Below are positions 1-9,859 of a stretch of DNA of 64,000 nucleotides, piece by piece. A program made the translations under genes and the position numbers. This DNA is from Anthracocystis setariae. Its lineage: Eukaryota; Basidiomycota; Ustilaginomycetes; Ustilaginales; Ustilaginaceae. How positions within the stretch are numbered: position 1 is the stretch's first letter; every line of letters starts with the position of its first letter. Below the pieces are notes generated by a model, which was given only the letters and a program-made list of their open reading frames with translations, did not search any database and was not told the DNA's origin. The stretch spans positions 186,001-250,000 of the forward strand of contig CAKMXJ010000001.1 of the NCBI GenBank assembly GCA_928724745.1. Direction: 5' to 3'.

Positions 1-2577
1 GCTGTTGCCGCCAAGCAATTGGAAGCGCTTAGGGCTGAGCATGATCAGACCGTTGCCACCGCAACAGCTCAGTTGAAGCAACTCGAAGACCTCAAGGCTG
101 CACACGAGAAAACCAAGGCTGATCATGCTCAAGCGTTGGCCAAGGCGACTGAGGATCACAAGAGCGCTTCGTCCGCTGCAGCCAAAGACCTGCAAGCAGC
201 CAAGGCAGAGCATGCTCGAGCTCTGTCGAAGGCATCGGAAGAGCACAGGTCCGCCTCCTCTGCAGCCGCCAAGCAGCTCAAGGATCTCAAAGCCGAACAC
301 GCTCAATATGTGTCAAAGCTCACTGAGGAGCATGAGTCTGCTTCAGCGACAGCCTCCAAGGAGCTTGAAACTTTGAAAGCGGAGCACGAAGAGATCACGG
401 CACAGCACGCGAAGGCCTTGGATGATCACAAGGTGGCGTCGACTACCGCGTCGAAGCAGCTTGAGACCCTCAAGGCTGAGTACGAGAAGGCCAAGAGTGA
501 CCATTCGCAAGCGTCGGCCAAGGCTTCGAAGGACCACGAAGCCTCCATGTCTGCGATTTCGAAGCAGTTGAAAGACCTCAAAGCGACTTATGAGAAGGCC
601 AAGGCCGATCATGCACAGACACTGGCGAAGGTATCTGAAGAGCACAAGAACGCCTCCTCCGCTTCGGCCAAAGAGCTGGAAGTCCTCAAAGCTGAGCATG
701 CCCAGGCATTGACCAAAGTAGCAGAGCAATCCAAGGCCGCTTCCACGTCTGCAGCCAAGCAACTCGACGACCTCAAAGCCGCGCATGCGAAGGATATCTC
801 GAAACTCAAGGAGGAAGCCCAGAATGCCTCGGCGGCTTCGGCCAAGCAAACCGAAGCGCTCAAAACCGAACTTGAGCAGGCGAAAACCTCGCATACAGCA
901 GCGCTTGCACAAGTCACAGAAACCCACCAAGGGCGGATCGACGCACAGACCGCCGAGCTCAATTCGCTGCGCACGGCCCATGACAACGCTCTGGTGACCC
1001 ACCGCAAGGAGCTCGATGCTGCCCATACCAGGTTCTCGTCTACTACCACTGAGCACCAGCAGAAGCTCCAGTCGCTGCAAGCAAAGTTGGACAAGGTGCA
1101 GAAGGAGAGGGATTCGCAGATGGCCGCGCATACCAAAGAGATGCTGGATTTGAGCAAGGGGTTGGAGTCGGCGAGGAAGGAGATCAGTGATACGGAGGCG
1201 GAGGTGGAGAAGAGAGACCAGCAGCTGGAGGCGCTCGAAAGGGGACTTGATGGATCGAAGAAGGAGGTCGAGGTTTTGAGGAAGGAGCTGGAGAGGCTGA
1301 AACAGGATGTTGCGGCGAAGGACAGCGAGCTTGCCTCGCGCGACGAACGGATTGAAGCTCTGCAGTCCGACCACGCCTCTGCCCTGGATGCCAAGAACAA
1401 GGAACTCGAAACGCTTGGCACGGAGCACGAAAAGACCGTCGCTTCAGAGCGCAGCCGTCTCGAAGCCGCACTCGCCGAATCGCAATCGGCCGTCACGACG
1501 TTGCAGTCCGAGCTGGCGGCGCTGAAGGACGAGCTGGACTCGACCAAGACGACACTCTCCACGCTGGAAGGGGACAAGTCTTCTTCGTCTGCGCAGGTGG
1601 CTAAACTTACCTCAGAGATCAGCACGCTCAAGAAGAAGCATCTGACGGCGAAATCTTCGTCGGAAGTGGCCAAGAAGGAGAATGCGGAACTGCGCAGTCA
1701 ACTGGACACGCTGCTTGCGTCGGGTGACAAGTCGAGAGCCGAGCTCGAGCTGCAAGTGGAAGCGCTGCGTTCCGAGCTTGAGCTGATGCAGTCTCGTCTG
1801 CAGGAATCGGAGGCGAAAGCGGGGGCTGAGGTGGATCACAAGAGTGTGTTCTCCAAGGAGCATTTGGAGGATGTGCAGCAGGGGTATGAGTTGGAGGTGA
1901 GCAAGTTGCGGTCGCAGGTGAGGAAGTTGGAGGCGAGTGTGTTTGAGGAGACGGACAAGGCTCATCGGGCTACGAGGCGGGCGATTGAGTTGGAGGAGAG
2001 GTTGAAGAGTAGTAGTGGTGATGGTGGTGGTGGTGGTGGTGGTGGTGGTGGTGGTGGTGGGCCTTCGATTGAGATTAATTCTGTCAAGACGAATGGTGGT
2101 TCCACGTCGGGTATGGGGTTGGGAAGGAGTCATAAGAGGAGTGCAACATCAGTTCACATCCCCAGTCTGTCGCCACTCGCCGAAAGGGAGGCATACGATT
2201 ACACCACCCCGGTCTCACCGTCGAAACTATCGCCCACAACTAGAAGAGCAGGAACAGGTATCCGAACCATACTACCATCCGAACTCCCCCTCGCACCAGC
2301 ACAGAGACACCGTCGAAGAGAATCACTTCAAATGCTCGCTGCCAGAATCTCTGACAACTCCATCACCGACCAAGACCCAGCGACAAAACTCCCAACCGTC
2401 CGATCAGTCACGTTGCAATCCAAAGGTCACACCCCATCCAATTCAATCTCCTCCACCAACGCCCTCGCTCCAAATTCAAACGCAGACCTCAAACACGCAC
2501 ATCGACAAAGACCCCAGTTCGCAAACGACGAACTCCTCTACTGCGCCTGCTGCAAAGACGACCTCATCATCGTCTAA
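1..2577 (+). CDS. C-terminal part of a large coiled-coil protein (5' end outside window)
   Basis: The frame is open from base 1 to the TAA at 2575-2577. The only upstream candidate start in the window is a TTG, so the gene begins before the window and at least 858 codons are visible. Residues about 1-650 are almost uninterrupted coiled coil rich in Ala, Lys, Glu and Ser. The first ~300 residues are tandem units of the form xASKxLxxLKAEHxxA..EEHxxAS, about 29 residues long, some lengthened by about seven. A glycine run from GGT repeats follows (2030-2060). The tail is basic, Ser/Pro-rich and probably disordered, and ends in a short cysteine cluster, YCACCKDDLIIV. The architecture suggests a tethering, cytoskeletal or polarity protein such as a microtubule plus-end or Golgi coiled-coil factor, but no globular domain is visible to settle this. 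Function unknown. It is convergent with the bZIP gene. Confidence 0.8.
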   Translation, partial: AVAAKQLEALRAEHDQTVATATAQLKQLEDLKAAHEKTKADHAQALAKATEDHKSASSAAAKDLQAAKAEHARALSKASEEHRSASSAAAKQLKDLKAEHAQYVSKLTEEHESASATASKELETLKAEHEEITAQHAKALDDHKVASTTASKQLETLKAEYEKAKSDHSQASAKASKDHEASMSAISKQLKDLKATYEKAKADHAQTLAKVSEEHKNASSASAKELEVLKAEHAQALTKVAEQSKAASTSAAKQLDDLKAAHAKDISKLKEEAQNASAASAKQTEALKTELEQAKTSHTAALAQVTETHQGRIDAQTAELNSLRTAHDNALVTHRKELDAAHTRFSSTTTEHQQKLQSLQAKLDKVQKERDSQMAAHTKEMLDLSKGLESARKEISDTEAEVEKRDQQLEALERGLDGSKKEVEVLRKELERLKQDVAAKDSELASRDERIEALQSDHASALDAKNKELETLGTEHEKTVASERSRLEAALAESQSAVTTLQSELAALKDELDSTKTTLSTLEGDKSSSSAQVAKLTSEISTLKKKHLTAKSSSEVAKKENAELRSQLDTLLASGDKSRAELELQVEALRSELELMQSRLQESEAKAGAEVDHKSVFSKEHLEDVQQGYELEVSKLRSQVRKLEASVFEETDKAHRATRRAIELEERLKSSSGDGGGGGGGGGGGGGPSIEINSVKTNGGSTSGMGLGRSHKRSATSVHIPSLSPLAEREAYDYTTPVSPSKLSPTTRRAGTGIRTILPSELPLAPAQRHRRRESLQMLAARISDNSITDQDPATKLPTVRSVTLQSKGHTPSNSISSTNALAPNSNADLKHAHRQRPQFANDELLYCACCKDDLIIV
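2014..2060 (+). repeat. GGT/GAT trinucleotide microsatellite inside the coding region
   Basis: Runs of GGT, preceded by AGT and GAT triplets, encode about 14 consecutive glycines in the coiled-coil protein. The tract separates the coiled coil from the disordered tail and is likely length-variable between strains. Confidence 0.9.
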
Positions 2578-2711
2578 GCTTATCCATACCGCAATCAAAA
2601 TCCGTATTCACAAATAACCTCTGGAAGAGTCGGACGTGATTAGACTTTGTTTTGGAAGGAAAAAAAAAACAACAACAGGGGACAAAAGTACGGCAGCAGA
2701 AAGATAGAGAG

Positions 2712-2742
<31 letters not shown>

Positions 2743-2967
2743 GGAGAAAGGGGGTATAGCGCGGGCATAAACCGTGTTGGAGGTTTAACAAGCCAGTGTA
2801 GAGATAGTGTTACAGTTGGATGTAGAAGTGCTGGTAGAAGAACAGAGAAAAGGAAAGCAATGAGAGTAGGATACGAGGCAAGCCTGGCAGAGTCGAGTTG
2901 GATCGATCTGTGCTTTGGCTGGCTGTTGGAGCCTGAAGCTGCTGCATGACGAGTCTGGAAACGAGGA
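2578..2967. other. Convergent 3' intergenic region
   Basis: This stretch lies between two converging genes and should hold both 3' UTRs. It contains an A-run near 2660 and a purine-only GA-rich microsatellite at about 2693-2752. No gene or RNA is seen. Confidence 0.6.
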
Positions 2968-4788
2968 CTACTCCTCCCTGTCGCGCTTGAGCTGAGCGTT
3001 ACCGTTCTGGTTGTTGCTGCCCTTGCCGTTGGCGCTCTTACCCTTTCCGTTCTCCTCGCTCGCTGCCGTGCCTACGCCGCGGGGATGCAGTCCGCTATGC
3101 CTCTCTGGCGCTTCGTCGCCTCCACTTGGCCCGTTCCCGATCGCACCGACGCCACTGGGTCCAGCGAGGTTCTGGAATGGATTCGGCACCGCGCTCCTTT
3201 CCAATCCACCGGGCATGGCCTGATCCGGCCTGACGGTGATCAAGCTCTTCAGCCAACCATTTTCGGTCCTCAATCTCGCATTCTCAGCCTCCAAATCCGC
3301 AAGCCTCTGCTGCAATTCCTTAGCCGCCTGCTCCAATGCGGCTTCCCTCTGCTTTTTCTTGATCCTGAACCTAGCACTTGCGGCCGTGTTTCGGCGTCGC
3401 TTGTCTTCCTCGATGGCGAGCCGGTTGGCTTCAGCATCTGCCTCGGGATTGCCAGTGTCGATGAGCTTGAGGGGCGGGATCTCGTATCGACGCTCGATGT
3501 CTTCGAGTCGGCCTAGAATCTCGTCCGAATCTTCGGCGGCATCATCGTGCTGGTGGTTGTGAGCGGCTTTCTTGCCTTCTGAGGTCGAGGTGCGTTTCTT
3601 CTTGGAGGCGGAAGCAGAGGTACTAGCTTCGGCATGCGTGGAAGACGAGGCGCTGGAGCTAGGAGCAATGTTGGGTGGAGCAGCAGTGCCATTGACAGCA
3701 GGGGCGGGAGCAGGTGAAATCTGAGGTTGAGAAGCGCCATGAGCGCCGCTTCCAAACTGTTGACCAAGACTGCCGCTTTGAGGAGATGGACCACTGATGC
3801 TGCTACCGCGGGAAGCTGTCAGAGGTTGGGCAGCGAGCCAAGGCGCCACGCCGGAATTGGCCTGAGCATTGGTTTGTTGCTGCTGGGCGGCCTGTTGAGG
3901 AGCAGAGACAGCCGCGGCAGTAGCAGCTTGCTGAGCCGAGTTAAAGGCACCGAGACCGGCGCCGGCGTTGAGGATGCCCGCCAGATGCGACTGCAGTTGA
4001 GGATTGGTGAGACCCGCAAGCTGGCTCAAACTCGCAAGAGCCAACGGATTGCTCGCAAGGAGGTGCTGCAGAGCCAGAGCAGACGTCATATCAAGCGAGC
4101 CTGGAGCGCCGAAGCCAGGCTGTTGTGGGGCTTGTGGTGCACTCTGAGCGGCTTGAGCACCGAGCTGGCCAAGGCCGGGGAAGCTATTAAAGAGGCCAAA
4201 AGGAGCGCCAGCGTTGGGACCGGAAAAGTTGGTGGCAGGCGATGGCCTGGCGGTTGCGTTAAAGTTAGGTGCGGTTGGGAAGAAGGATTGGTGCTGCGAT
4301 TGTTGAGAGGATGGAGGTTGTGGCTGAGATGAAGTTGGATAGGACTGCGCAGGTATGGATGAGTTGGAGTCAACGTCTCGGGCCTTGCCGCGCAGCGCAG
4401 CACTGCCTCGAGAGCTGGCAGCGGCGTTTCTAGCGAGCCTCTCGCGCTCTTCCTCCTGATTGCGACGGTTTTCGTCTTCGCGACGACGGTTGTGTTCAGC
4501 CTCTTCCTTCTCCTTTTCTTCATCGCCTAGCAAGGCATGACCTGTTGGCCCGTCGAAGCTGAAGTTGGCATTGGTCCAAAGCGCGAGTTGGTCGGCAAAG
4601 TTGGGAGCCTGACCGCCATCGTTTTGGGCGGAGGCGCTGGCGACGTTGTCAGAGACGAAAGCATCCAAGTTGGCCAGCATGCTGTCCGAGCGCGAATTGG
4701 CGCCGCTGTCGTTTTGAGAATCGGCACCGGGGGAAGTGAATTGATTGAGTCCAAAGAGGAAGGAGTTGGGACTCTCCTCGAAAGGCAT
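2968..4788 (-). CDS. metR: bZIP transcription factor, Cys-3/MetR-like
   Basis: Complete 606-residue frame from ATG (4786-4788) to TAG. A basic leucine zipper lies at residues about 460-517. Its basic region contains RRRNTAASARFRIKKKQRE, the signature seen in Neurospora CYS-3, Aspergillus MetR and S. pombe Zip1, and is followed by a short zipper (L..L..L pattern ending in LKSLI). The rest is low-complexity: an acidic and Phe-containing N-terminus, an Arg/Glu-rich stretch at about 88-120, then Gln/Ala/Ser-rich activation-type sequence, and a Gly/Asn-rich tail. Family knowledge: these factors activate sulfur assimilation genes in the nucleus when sulfur is low and are often controlled by an SCF/F-box protein. 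That role is inferred here from the basic region only. A retrotransposon sits about 800 bp upstream of the ATG. Confidence 0.8.
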   Translation of the reverse strand: MPFEESPNSFLFGLNQFTSPGADSQNDSGANSRSDSMLANLDAFVSDNVASASAQNDGGQAPNFADQLALWTNANFSFDGPTGHALLGDEEKEKEEAEHNRRREDENRRNQEEERERLARNAAASSRGSAALRGKARDVDSNSSIPAQSYPTSSQPQPPSSQQSQHQSFFPTAPNFNATARPSPATNFSGPNAGAPFGLFNSFPGLGQLGAQAAQSAPQAPQQPGFGAPGSLDMTSALALQHLLASNPLALASLSQLAGLTNPQLQSHLAGILNAGAGLGAFNSAQQAATAAAVSAPQQAAQQQQTNAQANSGVAPWLAAQPLTASRGSSISGPSPQSGSLGQQFGSGAHGASQPQISPAPAPAVNGTAAPPNIAPSSSASSSTHAEASTSASASKKKRTSTSEGKKAAHNHQHDDAAEDSDEILGRLEDIERRYEIPPLKLIDTGNPEADAEANRLAIEEDKRRRNTAASARFRIKKKQREAALEQAAKELQQRLADLEAENARLRTENGWLKSLITVRPDQAMPGGLERSAVPNPFQNLAGPSGVGAIGNGPSGGDEAPERHSGLHPRGVGTAASEENGKGKSANGKGSNNQNGNAQLKRDREE

Positions 4789-5579
4789 GTCTTGGGCCAG
4801 AGCGTCGTGCTACTTTGCCGAAGAGTGGTTTCGAATGCGGCTTGGTGATGGGCCAAGAGGGTCCAGTTGAAAGCTCAATGTTGGAGTTGGTCTCGGGTGG
4901 TTGGAATGATGGGGGATAGCAAGACTGCGCGACAAGAGTAATCGGAAGGCGGCAATGTTGGTGAGAAGACGGAAGAAGCAATGAGCAAGGTGACCGGGTG
5001 AGAGGAACCGATCGGAAGAAGATGGAGCCAGGTCACGAGGTGGAAACGATCAAAGATGGAGAAGCCGATTCGGTTGTGTTTAGCGTGCTCTGCAGACTCG
5101 CGATAGGCGGTTGCTGAAAGCTGAACGATAAAGTGAGAGAGGCGGATTAGAAGAATGGTGCAGCTGTCGTCGAGATGACGAATATGGATAGGATGGTTGG
5201 AAGCAAGGGTGCTGGAGCGACTTTCAGGGTGTCAAGAGTGGTGAATGGATATGCAGCACTGCACAGAGTAAAGTACAGCACAATGGCAGAGCGCGCTTTC
5301 AGAAACAAGCCACTGCACTGTGCCAATCCGAGCACGGATTTATGGTTCGGTAAATTAACCACATGATTTGTCGTTCAGTGACTGTGCTCTTGCTGTTTGA
5401 GCATTCGGGCAACTGAGCGGCATGAAACCAGAGCAAACTGTGCTCTGTAGTTCTGCACTGCGAGAATTTTAGCGTGTTTCTGGAAATACAGAACAACGCT
5501 CCGCGGCTGCAGCTACTCTGCTTGGCTCGCCCATCATATACATATAAGCCACAAATCGCCGGGTATACTGTAGAACAGG
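4789..5579. other. Upstream region of the bZIP gene, up to the retrotransposon
   Basis: About 790 bp between the bZIP ATG and the left target-site copy of the retrotransposon. It should contain the promoter and 5' UTR. I see no ATG-started conserved frame, RNA gene or recognisable motif in it. Confidence 0.5.
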
Positions 5580-5584
5580 CTACT
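5580..5584. repeat. Target-site duplication, left copy (CTACT)
   Basis: CTACT directly precedes the left LTR and is repeated exactly at 11512-11516 directly after the right LTR. A 5-bp duplication is usual for Ty3/gypsy integrases. Confidence 0.92.
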
Positions 5585-5768
5585 TGTTACACGAACACAC
5601 TACAAGGCATTCGGATAACTAGATGATGGTATTTCTGAGGAAGGAATGTCAACGATGTGAGCTATATACATACCAGCTGCACATAGCTATATGCGTCTCA
5701 CATGCCGAAGGCATGTGAATGAGGCTCGCGCGACTGTCTCGCGCGAGAGGTTACGCATCGGCGTAACA
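5585..5768 (-). repeat. 3' LTR (left copy), 184 bp
   Basis: Identical to the right copy except C at 5727 versus T at 11470. It starts TGTTAC and ends GTAACA. The part at 5698-5767 consists of three successive hairpin-capable inverted repeats, with arms of 9, 9 and 7 bp. In element sense these fall at the start of the LTR (U3). Confidence 0.95.
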
Positions 5769-5779
5769 CTGCCCCCCCT
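5769..5779 (-). other. Polypurine tract next to the 3' LTR
   Basis: In element sense the bases just before the 3' LTR read AGGGGGGGCAG. A purine run in this place is the expected primer for plus-strand DNA synthesis. Confidence 0.7.
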
Positions 5780-6127
5780 AAAAGAAAGACGACGGTTTCA
5801 GAGAAGGACGAAGAAACCGTGGCGACTGTGAAACCAACATCGGGAAACCCGAACTGTGAGAACCGAGACGAAACAGGGAGACAAAACAATGCGAACGGGA
5901 TCGAAGAACCGGAACGAAGTGAGGAATGCGAAACCATGCGAGAAGCGAAGAACGAAACGAGACCGGAGTGCGAAACGATGTGAGCTAACGCGGACCGTGT
6001 TGAAGGTACACTCGACAGGGGAGGGAGCTCTGTTGGAAGCAGGTGAGAAGAGAACGATGCGAAGAGAGCGATGCGAAGAGACAAGGACAAGAACCCAAAT
6101 GCTGCGGCCAGAGGAGGAAGGTAGTGG

Positions 6128-7699
6128 CTAGCTGGAAGGATCGCGAGTAGCCGGGGGCGCGGCATCTTTCTGACGCTGAGCCCAGGCGTCGAGAACTGCT
6201 TGATCCGTTACTGTTGAGGCTGGAACCCACTTGTTGTGCCCAGCGTGCTCGAAACGGACGAGATACATCTTACCGCGAGTGCGTCCAGTACGCTCGTTAA
6301 GAATTGCGGAAATGGTGGCCGAAGTGACGGGTTTCTCCGACGGAATGTATGGTTTGAGATGCTGAATGGAAACTACCGGGTGAAGTCGACTGCCGGGAGG
6401 AAACTGCAGTTCGTAAGCAAGGGGGCTGACGACGCGCTTGATGCGGTAGGGACCCACTCGTTGCACACCGAGACGTCGGTCGGGAGGCAAGAGGCTCTTA
6501 GGAAGGGTGTAGCCGTCGCCTAGTTCGAGCCACACCCAATCGCCTACGGAGAGCGTTGGAGGTGGGGCGTGCAACTGGTCATAACGTTGGCGCATGTACG
6601 CTTGAACTATAGCCAAGTGGTCCAGGGCTTGAGCTCGCATGGCCGCGCGACGGTCAGTTAAGGAGAGATCATTTTCGGCGGAGGCCGGTTGAAGGGCTGT
6701 AAACGGGTCGCGCAGTTTGAGGCCGTAGAGTAGGTCATTGGGAGCAGCGTTCAGCGACGCATTGACGCGGTTGCCCAAGAGTAACTCGACGAGGCTGAGG
6801 TGCGTAGGCCAATTGTCGGCCCAGGCGTTACAGAGACCTCGAAGCAGAAGTTCTACTGACTGAATAGCCCGTTCACTTTGCCCATCGCTTTTATGATGGG
6901 CCGTCGAAGTAGCGAGCTCGCATCCATACCGTTCGTTAAGGCTTCTCCAGAACTGAGAGGTAAGGCGGGAATCCCGGTCGCTGATGATTTTCCGAGGCCA
7001 CCCGATGTGTGGAAGAAGACGATCCGCGTACCGTTGACTCCACCTTTCCGCGGACCAACTGGAGGAACCCGCAAGGAGGTAGACGCGACGGGTTCCTGTA
7101 TCCGTAAGGACCAGAACAGTATCGTTTTCTTCGAGATCGAACGGTGCTCGCGCTGTGGGAAGACGTACTATGAAATCGCACGACATCGTTACGAAAGGCG
7201 TGTCGGGAGCTGGCAGAGGCTGAAGGGCACCATACGGACGGTGGCGTAGGGTGCGTGTCTGCTGGCAATGGGTGCATCGACGAACGTACTCTTCGACGTG
7301 GCGCAGCATGTGGGGCGAGTAAGCGACGGCCCGCAGTCGATCGAAGGTGGCCTTGGCGCCCAGGTGACCAACGTGAGCCAGAGAGATCAAGCGCGGCAAG
7401 GCGAGAGGTCCAACACACACGCGCCAAAGGCCGCTGGCATCAATCTTGTACAAGAGGCCATTCTCCTTAATGCCGAAAGAGTTGAGGTCGAACGGGCGAG
7501 TCTGCCCGGCTGCATTGTGTAACTCGGAGATCAAACGTTTCATAGCGGAATCCGATAGCTGAGATTGGCGAATATCGGATTCTAAGCCATCGCTGAGGAC
7601 GAGTTCGGTGACATGGAAGGCGTTTGCTGCTGCTTCGCTGGCTTGAATTCGGCTGAGGGCATCGACGTGCGCCATATACATACCCTTCCGGTGCAGAAT
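6128..7699 (-). pseudogene. Integrase with chromodomain (end of pol), separated from RT by an in-frame TGA
   Basis: This continues the same frame as the RT segment after the TGA at 7700-7702. The first ATG is at 7679-7681, giving 517 residues. Numbered from that ATG, an H2C2 zinc site is made by H103, H106, C136 and C139. The catalytic triad is D169 (MSCDF), D235 (IISDRD) and E270 (DGQSER). A chromodomain lies at about 455-507 (motif YLVRFEHAGHNKWVP). Family knowledge: the integrase inserts the cDNA and the chromodomain guides it to chromatin marks. The second Asp and the Glu are separated by 34 residues, one fewer than the usual 35. The segment looks intact but has no Gag-Pol context unless TGA is read through. 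The remaining bases to the 3' LTR (5780-6127) are purine-rich and hold no domain. Confidence 0.9.
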
Positions 7700-9859
7700 T
7701 CAAAGCTTAGGACGGAATTCGGCAAGCAGAAGAGCGAAACGGATCAGGCGAGGATTGCGAGCGGCCGGAGTCGAAGAGAAGGGCTTGGCATCGGCGATCG
7801 AGGTGACAGCGAGATGGTCGGTGAAGAGGAGATGAGGTCCCGGCGATGCGTCCAGAAAGCGTTTAACCCGTCCGAGAGCCCAAATGGCGGCCGCGGCCTC
7901 GAGCTCGGTGGGCCAATAGGCGCGCTCGGCAGGCTTGAGAGCGCGGGAATCGAACCAGACCGGAACTTCGGCTGAGACATTAGGCGAGTTCGGGTCGATG
8001 GTGTCGGCGCATTGCGCTGTAGTGCCCATATCGGACGTCGGCCGGTTCTGATGGAGGGCGAGGGCGAAACCGTGCTGTTGCGAGGCGTCTACGTACAGGA
8101 GGAAAGGGCGGTCGTAGTCAGGAAAGCGAAGGGCGCGATCCTGGAGGATTTGCTTCAACTCGATCAGGGACTGATGAGCCGCAGGCTCGTCCGGCACGGA
8201 GGTACCCGCACAGTAGCGTTTGCGCGCCTGACCAGCTTTTGGCGCGGGCTGTAATAGGAGTTTCTTCAGCCGCAGCAATGGAGCGATCAAGGCTGCAAAA
8301 CGAGGGACGTAATTCTTGTAGTATGAGAAGAAACCGACGATGTGCTCGAGCTGACCAACAGTAGTGGGGTAAGGAATCGAGTGAATTGCTGCGCATTTCG
8401 CTGGAGTAGTCCGAGTTCCGAGACCTGAGACGAGATGCCCGAGAAGCGGAACCTCCGTGCGGGCGACGTGAGCCTTATCACGAGCCAAGGTGAGGCCGAG
8501 ATCGCGGATGACTGTGAGAATCGCGCGAACGTGTTGGGCATGCTCATCGAGGGAGTTGGACCGTACACCAAAGTCATCCACATACACGAAGGCCACGTCC
8601 GCAAGGCCGGCTTCGCGGAATGCGTTGGTTAGCACTCGCTGTAGGAATGCCACGGAACGAGACTGACCCATAATGGTACATGAGAGTGTCTCTTGACCGC
8701 GGTGAGTGAGCACAGTCGCCTTCCACCGATCCTCGGCATGGAGGGGCATCTGGTAAAAGGCTTTCCTAAGATCGAATGTAGTGATATATTGCGCACCAGC
8801 TAGACGCTCGCGGAGTTCGTCCGGCGACGGCAGGGGATATGCGTCGGGGTCAACGACCTCATTCAGTTGACGGAGGTCCACGACCGGTCGAGGCTTACCA
8901 TTGCGATAGACGACAAAGACGGGCCAGCCGCAGGGAGTACCAGCCGGAGCAGGAGTGAGGCGACCCTGGCGAGTCAACTCGTCAAATACTTCGTCAATGG
9001 CCTTGCGATCGCGGTGAGAAACACGGTACAGTCGAGGCTTAAACATGCGGGGCAGGCGATCCAGTTGCTTCGAGGGTAAGCGCATGGCCTCGCCAGTGCG
9101 GAGGAGGCCGAGTTCCGGACGCCAGATTTCGGGGAACTGAGCGAAGATCTCCAAGAAACGAGTCCGGAAAGCCGCAGAGGCTTCGGCATCGAAGGTAGGT
9201 AGTTCGTTGGAATGCGGATGATCAGGCACCACGGTAAACGGCAACGCGTACTCATCCATGTCAGGGGGTGCACGCATGTCTGGAGCGAGAACTGCATTGG
9301 CCGGGGGAGAATCCACATGAGCTACGATCGCGGCCGCTGCCTTGGAGACACCGGTGACACTAGCGCGAAGACCGCAGGATTGGAGAGTGACGACGCTTTT
9401 GATTGCATCATATAGGATACCGTGAGCCAGCACAAAATCCATACCCAGAATAAGACGAGGTCCAAGCGAGGGAACCACAAAACACTGTAGTTTGGCGCGA
9501 GCGACGTGACCATTGAGACAGGGTACATGGATTATGATCGCGGTGACACCCAGCACCTTGGTTGGCGTACTGGCAGTGTTGATAGTTACCTCGCTATTAG
9601 CGATCTCATGATGGAAGAGCTTGAGGGTTTCCTTGTCGATAAGTGAAACCGACGAGCCAGTATTGAGGCAAGCCTCAAAAACCTCCTTGTGCGGAGCGCA
9701 GACGTTGAGGCGCAAGTATGTTGGTGACAGCTGGAATGTGACGGGAGCGGTGATAGCGTCAACGATTACTGGCGCAGATGACTGAACAAGGCCCACAAAG
9801 GTGAAGTCGGGCGGTTTCGTAGGTGGAGGGGAGGCAGGTGTCGTCCCCTCCGCGGTATC
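7700..9859 (-). pseudogene. Pol: aspartic protease, reverse transcriptase, RNase H (bounded by in-frame TAG and TGA)
   Basis: This frame continues from gag after the TAG at 9860-9862 and ends at TGA 7700-7702. It has no ATG near its beginning (the first start-like codon is TTG at 9794-9796), so it must be reached from gag. Numbered from that TTG, the protease motif reads LNTGSSVSLID. The residue expected to be the catalytic Asp is Asn45, coded by AAT at 9662-9664. Reverse transcriptase shows FDLRKAFYQ and YVDD (405-408, bases 8573-8584). RNase H shows Asp570 (LYVDAS), a Glu in TELEAAAAIW and an Asp in LLFTDHLAV. The TGA falls in the tether just before the HRKG...VDALSR motif that normally links RNase H to integrase. 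RT and RH look functional, the protease probably not. Confidence 0.92.

Noticed and set aside
343..1673. Long antisense frames within the coiled-coil gene
   Set aside because: Leu/Arg- or Ser/Ala-rich complements of a repetitive coding sequence, not genes.
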